A DNA stretch of 64,000 bases from Portunus trituberculatus (taxonomy: Eukaryota > Arthropoda > Malacostraca > Decapoda > Portunidae): positions 18,561,436 through 18,625,435 of the forward strand of contig NC_059300.1 of the NCBI RefSeq assembly GCF_017591435.1. Reading direction: 5' to 3'. How positions within the stretch are numbered: the stretch's first letter is position 1; every line of letters starts with the position of its first letter. Positions 56,169 to 64,000 of this stretch are shown in pieces. A program made the translations under genes and the position numbers. The notes beneath the pieces are model-generated. The model was not told the DNA's origin and searched no databases. It worked only from the letters and a program-made list of their open reading frames with translations.

Positions 56169-56879
56169 GATTCTTTATGGTCAGGGGCAGGATTCACTAA
56201 TGCTCCCTACTTAAGCATTACGTACGAAGAAAAGATACAGGAATGGGACACAGCTGACAGCCGTTTTGCCAATCAGAATAAGGCTATCATCACAGCCTTG
56301 GAGAGTGCTAGCCAACAATATAGCTGTGCGTGGAGATACAAACAAATATACATGAAGGATAAAATATTTTGACAAGACAAAATCAGATTAATGCTGCAGT
56401 CACATTATAACCTTTTTTTTTTTTTTTTAACTACAACAACCCCGACGGTCATACAGAGCAGTTTTCTGCGATTGTATATGACTGTTGTAACGATTGGGAG
56501 CATTTCAGTGCAAGAAGTACACACAAAACGAAGAACATACGACATTGGATCCTAGACATAAGATGACGTATATCCCTCGTACGATGACGTATGTCATCGT
56601 ACCACACCCACAATGATGACATACCAAAGAAAATGGGAACATCCAGAATTTTCAAATTTTCTTGGCTTGTGACAACCTATGTTACACTAACGATGTTGGA
56701 CGATGTCAGACAATGTCAAACAATGTCGAAATAGACGCATTTGATGAAGGTGCAATGACGCCCTGTATTCGCTTGACGACGCAAGGGCAGGCCCAGAATG
56801 AGCCCCTGGAGGTATATATAGGGGTCCAAAGCATTTTTCCCATGTCACATAGGAACCAATACTTATCTGTACTAACCTT
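55665..56879. other. No gene recognised
   Basis: Contains (AG)n at 56116-56161 and a T-run at 56411-56429. Short tandem motifs occur near 56690-56730 (GACGATGTCAGACAATGTC) and around 56560-56600 (GACGTATGTCATCGTAC-type palindrome). Small open frames show no domain. Confidence 0.45.
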
Positions 56880-57049
56880 TTAACCCCTTCGCGCCGGATG
56901 TTAAAAAAGCCCGCCTGTATGATATATGGGTGGTAGTGCAGCGAGCTGAAACTCATGCAAGCTTGTCATACTTGTCCTCTTTGTGTATTATGCTGCTATT
57001 TTTTAGTCACTATATCGCCTTCGAAGAGGAAAGTGGACGCTTCTCTCTT

Positions 57050-57112
<63 letters not shown>

Positions 57113-57188
57113 TTGCTAATATTTTAGACACAAGCGGACGCATGTAGCTTATCTTTCGAAAGGAAGAGGGGAGGAGAGGGAAGGAGAG

Positions 57189-57247
<59 letters not shown>
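57050..57247. repeat. Two (AG)n tracts
   Basis: 57052-57108 and 57197-57247, separated by a segment that recurs after LINE D (59149-59187) next to another (AG)n at 59063-59131. Confidence 0.9.
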
Positions 57248-57251
<4 letters not shown>

Positions 57252-57278
57252 GAAAATTTGTTGTATTTGTGTGTGTGT

Positions 57279-58982
<1,704 letters not shown>

Positions 58983-59058
58983 CAATGTTACAAGGCACGA
59001 TGTAACTTATCTTCGAGAAAGAGGGGAAAGAAGGAGGATATAAAAGGAGGAAAGGGAG

Positions 59059-59134
<76 letters not shown>

Positions 59135-59704
59135 GGGAACAGTCTATGCCATTTTAGACACAAGGCGGACGCATGTAGCTTATCTTTAGTGATTGGTGGA
59201 GACAAGGATGGTAGGACACTAGGATTTCAAGGACAGCATCGGCGTGTAGTTGGTATCCAACACACTATACGAGACAACTGAACTGAAGAAAGCTCAGAAA
59301 AGAAATATGACGCTCACGTGGCGCCCATATATGCTACTGGGGCTTCATGACGCCTACATAGGCGTCACCGTATTGAAGGGGTTAAGACTCCTTACCTTCC
59401 TGTATAGAAATAACCAAAAAACCTGACAAAAAAAAAAAAAAAAAAAAAAAAAAAGATACAATCACCTGTAACAAATGTACAATTCAAACACAGGCAAGAT
59501 ACGAACACTCATACTTGACATCACCCTCATGACAACACTTGCACATTATCGCGTGTGCGCACACACACACGACGGCGCGGGAAACAAACAAGGGCCAGCC
59601 ATAAACAGCCGCCAACACATCCCACCACACACACAAAGCTACCAGGCCTGGCCGCCAGTACACATCACCACACACCCACACGCTCCCAGGAAGAATGAAA
59701 TGAA

Positions 59705-60705
59705 ATGGATAGACCTGTAAGAAATAAGTTACCAAATTCAAAATATGCCGATGAGGCCCAGGGAGCAAAACCAAAAGTGGCCATACAAAACATGAGTCCA
59801 TCTTCAACAGGAGCAACAATGCAAGGAAGATTGGTTATGCTAGAGAAGAAATTTGAGGAGTTGGTGAAGGAATTAAAAGTTCAGAGGAGTGAGGAGGAGC
59901 AGGATAGAGAATTCCAAGGCTTTGAAGGAAAGAGTTAAGAGACTGGAGGAAAATGAAAAACGATTGGTGGATGAGAATGCACACTTGAGAGTGGAGGTTG
60001 AAAAATACAAGAGACGGTTGGAGGAGAAAATGGAGAAAGTTGTAAAGGAGAAAGATGACTTTAAGGAAATGATCAGTGAGCAAAGTGAAAGGTTTGAAAG
60101 GGAGTGGAAATGAAGAAAACACAATGGACTGAGTCGAGGAAGCTGAGATGGTTGGTTTACAAGAAATAATTAAAGATCAGTTGAATGAAGACAAAAAAGA
60201 AAGGTCTAAGGAACTGGTTAATGTTATGAAGAATAAGGAAACATTGATAAGAGAAATAGCAGAAAAGAAGAAGAGTGTATTAATATTTGGGATGAAAGAA
60301 CAAAATATAACATATAAGCCTAAGAGAATTAAAGAAGAATTAAAAATGGTAAGAGATCTGTTCAAAAATCTAAATGATGAGGAAAAAAAAGACCTACAAG
60401 AAGAAGTGGAAGAGATCCATAGACTGGGTCCGTATAAGGAGGGAGTAAGGAGACCGATTAAAGTAGTACTGAAGTCACAACAATCTTCGAAGGACATTTT
60501 ATATAGAACATCAAAATTAAGAGAGGTAGAAGGTTGTAAAGAGGTGTGTGAGAAAAATAGAAATGAGGAAGAGAGGAGAAGATATAAGGAATTGTTGGAA
60601 GAGGCGAGAAGGAAAAATGATGTGCGGTCTGAAGAGGAAAAAGAAAAGTTTTTTGGAGAGTTATAGGAGAGAGAGTCAGAAAATGGTATGTGGAAAGAAG
60701 GAATG
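59705..60705 (+). pseudogene. LINE E ORF1, coiled-coil protein, frameshifted
   Basis: Starts MDRPVRNKLPNSKYADEAQG at the first ATG after the leader. A coiled coil follows (MLEKKFEELVKELKVQRSEE, then after a shift ALKERVKRLEENEKRLVDEN). A second break near 60113 leads to 60148-60666: LQEIIKDQLNEDKKERSKEL, REIAEKKKSVLIFGMKEQN and LNDEEKKDLQEEVEEIHRLG, all matching ORF1 of copy B. This copy shows an authentic ATG start, unlike B. Confidence 0.8.
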
Positions 60706-60779
60706 CAGAGGAACCCCTAGAGGAGCAGTGGGTGGACCGTAATGTATACTAATATAGATGGGATACTGTTAGTTGGGTC

Positions 60780-62890
60780 AGATTGGAAAAAGGCTTCGCT
60801 GATTAGGTGAAGGAAGTATTTTGATATCCTAAGATTTTGTGCCGCTGAATCCGAAAATCATAGTTAATTATTGGTAAGTTAAATTGCAAATTTAAATTGG
60901 AGAAAAAATTGCAGAATGAGAAAGACGTGTAGGAGGTTTTGTCTTAAAATGAAGCTTTTAAGAGTGCATAAAATGTTATGTAGTAAGTGGTTGTATCTGT
61001 TCGCATTACTGAACTATAATGGAAATTATAGATAATTGGAAAAAAAATGGAAAAAAATATAAAAGGAATAATTTTGGCCTTAAAGCCTGATTTTTTAAAA
61101 ATTAAAAACTAAATTTTAAAGAAGGAACTGAGTTCCTTTTTTAAAATTTAGTTTTTAATTAGTAAAAAAAATAAAATAACAAACAATTGTTCTTAGGACA
61201 CATGTAATTAACGAATTTGTGCAAGGGTGGGCAAAATTATTGCGTAGAACAGGGTATTTCAACTGAATTATTCACTAATTAATCGATAACAAAACAAGCA
61301 TCTAGGTCTCACAATAAATAATAGTTTAATCCAGAACACAAAATTTCAAACAAGAAAGAGTCTTGCGTATTTTGGAAAATCACAATTAGAACATAAAAAT
61401 ACAGAACACAAAATAGCGAGGTTCACAGGTTGAAAAAAATAGAATATCTAGTATGAGTTATGATCTTTGTTGTTATGATCTAGAAATCAAAGCTGAAAAA
61501 GGAGTCTGATTAAGGGAGCGATTGGTGAGATGTTATATAGATCACATATGATATGATGTAGAAGAATAAGGAATAGATCTGTTGTAGATATTGGTTCAAA
61601 ATTTCTTAAGTAGAGATGTATTGATAATGTGTTTCCATGTGGAGAGCTGAATTCTTCTTCTGAAGTGTATGTTGAGAGCAGGTATATGAAATTTATAGAA
61701 TGGAAAGATTTTGGAGCGGAAAGGTAAGAGATATTGTTCATGGTAACAAAAGTTGAACATTTCCTGAAGACAATGTGTAAAGTCAGAGATGGAAGGACTG
61801 ATCACATGTGAGAGATTTGTGGATGAGTGAAGTTGAAAGTTTGAATAAGGCATGTTATATCTTAAGTGTAAAGAGAGTGTGTAGAAATATTGACATCTTT
61901 GTGAGAGGAGAGATGATATATCATCTAGTGTTTCCTCTTGTTCTGAAGAATTGGTGTGGAGAAGTTGAGGTTTGGAGGATGAGAGTAATATGAATGGTGC
62001 TGGATTTAGGCAATGAGAGGTCATAGATCCTTGTGCTTTTGGTGACAAGATGTGAGATGGTCAAGTGATGTGCTTGGAGATATGATTATGGGACTGTGTT
62101 TGTTTGTCTTTGAGGATGTATGTCGAAGAAAAGGTAATGAAAAGTGGGAACTTTGAGGAAGGATAATAGTTTGAAGTTTGCTGAGCCAAATGCTGTGAGA
62201 ATAATAGTGAGGAAGAGAGAGGATGAAATTGGGAGTGGAGAGTTCATCTTCTAGAATGAGAAGATTTTGTGAATGAGTTGGTAGTCAAAGAGAGAAGAGG
62301 GAAAGAAGTCATAGATGGAATGATGGTGTGAATAGACTGTGTGAGTTGGAGGAGAGAGATTGAAGTCTGAGGATGAGGATAAGTTGAGTTTAATTGTTGT
62401 TCATCTTGATGTGAATGTGGGGATGGATTTTAGAAGATAGTGGTGAGAAAGTTCTAAGATTGAGGATTGGGGATTAGAAAAATGGAGATAAAATTGGGGT
62501 GAGAATTAAGTTGTTAAGAAAAAAATGATTTCATTGAGAAAGGAAAATGTGGATATAATAAATGAATTTATTTTATTTACGGGTTTATAAATTTCTAAAT
62601 TATAGAATGAATTTTACATTTATTTGAAATTTCATTAGATAAGATATAGAGAATGAATGAGGGACAGTCAGAGAAAAAATTTTCTATGAATCATACAGTA
62701 TGAGAACAGATACAGAGAAGATTTTATAAGTTTGTTGTGAATAAGAATTTGAAGAAAAAGATGAAAAGTTCTCATTCTGCAAAAAGAAATTTGAAAAAAA
62801 GAAAACTACGCGTACCTGAGTGAAACTGGATTCAGGAAAAATGAGGATAAGAAAAATACCCTTAAAGGTGAAGGAATCGAATGTAGTGAA
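60780..62890. other. Unidentified insert in ORF2 of LINE E
   Basis: About 2.1 kb, A/T-rich, unlike the LINE. GATTGGAA occurs at both junctions (about 60783 and 62901) and may be part of a target duplication. A 150-codon minus-strand frame (62048-61596) reads for example FYKFHIPALNIHFRRRIQL and LSTWKHIINTSLLKKF; I do not recognise it. A 59-base palindrome lies at 61101-61159. No terminal repeats were found. Confidence 0.45.
61101..61159. repeat. 59-base near-perfect palindrome
   Basis: Arms of 29 bases (ATTAAAAACTAAATTTTAAA plus GAAGGAACT, and its mirror) with a 1-base centre and one mismatch. It would form a stable cruciform or hairpin. It is not followed by a T-run typical of a terminator. 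Confidence 0.9.
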
Positions 62891-64000
62891 ACTATGTCAA
62901 GTAGATTGGAATTGCAAGACTATATGATGGTGGAGAAGCCTGATATAGTGTGTTTGACTGAGACAAAATTACATGAAAACAAAGGTAAATTTGGATAATA
63001 AATATAATATATGGAGAAAGGATAGAGAGGTAAAGGTGGAGGAGGAGTTATGATTATGACGAAGAAGGAGATAAATGTGGATAAGGTTTGGTATGGGAAG
63101 AACAACGCAGAAGTGATAAGCATAAGGATAAAAAGTGATGGAAAAGAATTAATAATCATGGTGACCTATGTACCTCCTAAAACAAATTCTTGGACATTAA
63201 GGAATACGACAATATGATCAAGGATACTTTACAGAGTTTGGAAAGTGTATTATCTGGAAAAAGAAAGGTGATACTAGTAGGAGATTTTAATTGTAAGGAG
63301 GTGGATTGGGAAAATCTAGTAAGTGGTGTTGGAGAGGAAGCATGGGAGAGAGATTCTTAATCTAATGATGGAAAATATGATGGAACAGAGGGTGAAGGAA
63401 AATACTAGATATAGAGGAGATGATGAACCGGCTAGACTGGATTTGGTGTTAACAAGAGAAGTGTACCTATGTGGAGATATACAATACAAATGTCCTTTGG
63501 GAAGAGTGATCATGTGGTTATGGAAATGCAGATGGCAATAACACAGCGAAGGAGAGATGAGACATACAGGAGTGGTAGATTGAATTTTAGAAAGATGGAC
63601 ACAGAAAGTTTGAAAAATTATTTCAGAAAATTAGATTGGGAGGAGATGTTACAAATCAGAGAAGTGCAAAAAAAAATATGAGATTTTATGAAATATTATA
63701 AAGAAGGAGTTATGAAATTTGTACCAAAGTATAAACCGAGAGAGGAAGGAAGAAAGGATTGGTTTAATGCAACTTGTGTTAAGGCTAAGAAAAGAGAGAT
63801 GTGGCTTGGAAAAGATGGAAAAGAGCAGGAATATACTAAATAAGGAGAATTATAGAGTGGCGAGAAATGAGTATGTGAGGGTAAGGAGGAGGAAGAAAGA
63901 AAATTTGAAAAGATATTGTAGACAAGAGTAAGGAACATCCAAAATTGTTTTACAGGTTCATAAATGGTAAACTTAAAAGAGAGAGTCCATTGAAAGATTA

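Larger units (their letters stand above)
59571..64000 (+). mobile_element. LINE copy E, plus strand, full 5' end, runs off the window
   Basis: Begins directly after (AC)n at 59558-59570 with GACGGCGCGG, then a leader of about 135 bases, ORF1 (59705-60705) and ORF2 from 60742. The protein sequence is closest to copy D and then to A-C. A segment of about 2.1 kb interrupts ORF2 just after its start. Confidence 0.82.
60742..64000 (+). pseudogene. LINE E ORF2, APE part, interrupted
   Basis: Starts MYTNIDGIL at 60742 and is interrupted near 60770. It resumes near 62893 (SSRLELQDYMMVEKPDIVCL) with the APE domain: TETKLHENKG, GGGGVMIMT-like loop, VGDFNCKEVDW near 63280, RGDDEPARLDLVLTREV and LGRVIMW/GKSDHVVMEMQ in two frames. 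It continues to 63931 in a linker (EEGRKDWFNATCVK). RT lies beyond the window. Frame breaks near 63190, 63350, 63510 and 63680. Confidence 0.82.

Overview
The window is transposon-dense animal DNA. Its features are those of an arthropod, and a decapod crustacean (possibly a crab) is the best guess: long pure dinucleotide and trinucleotide tracts, TTAGG-like repeat blocks, a tRNA-derived SINE with a CA-rich tail that resembles sequence common in crab DNA, and several nested DNA-transposon superfamilies. The organism is an inference from sequence character, not a database match. I see no host gene I would call with confidence. The best candidate is a THAP-domain exon at 26514-26797, with a possible downstream exon near 27656.

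Layout. 1-11141: a same-orientation (minus-strand) pile of four copies of one APE/RT LINE family, called 0, A, B and C here, plus a tRNA-SINE, joined through (GT/CA)n tracts. 11142-20466: Tigger/pogo-like DNA transposons with TA duplications, several nested; the largest carries a near-complete DDD transposase and a jockey-type LINE. 20470-24662: LINE ORF1 relic, a second SINE, a GC-rich dispersed repeat, a piggyBac relic and a foldback repeat. 24663-30133: THAP exon, a 680-bp hairpin, microsatellites and a second foldback. 30134-38338: an 8.2-kb hAT element interrupted by a jockey-type LINE and three non-autonomous DNA elements. 38388-44375: an RNase H-bearing LINE, a second SINE fragment, a MULE with PHD and FLYWCH-like fingers, and a LINE tail. 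44713-50030: an ORF1-only LINE derivative split by a complete hAT. 50041-56879: sparse sequence with a Tc1 relic, a palindromic LINE tail and a 2-kb inverted pair of Tigger derivatives set in (TA)n. 56880-59385: a piggyBac-like TTAA element holding LINE copy D. 59571-64000: plus-strand LINE copy E, running off the end.

Most striking pattern: a group of retroelements associated with (AC)n microsatellites. LINE copies A, B, C and D, the ORF1-only element and the tRNA-SINE are each bracketed on both sides by (AC)n/(GT)n. The three apparently full-length 5' ends (8110, 50030, 59571) all begin directly at (AC)n followed by GA. The LINE and the ORF1-only element share a 5' leader although their ORF1 proteins differ. 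This suggests microsatellite-directed insertion, with one ORF2 machinery serving autonomous, ORF1-only and SINE partners. That reading is inference. CA-tailing combined with later slippage is the main alternative.

Most coding regions are broken by frameshifts or insertions. The most intact reading frames are ORF1 of LINE copy B (6937-7925), the jockey-type RT fragment (14864-16065), the hAT transposase segments at 46240-47845, and the two-thirds of the Tigger transposase that remain open.
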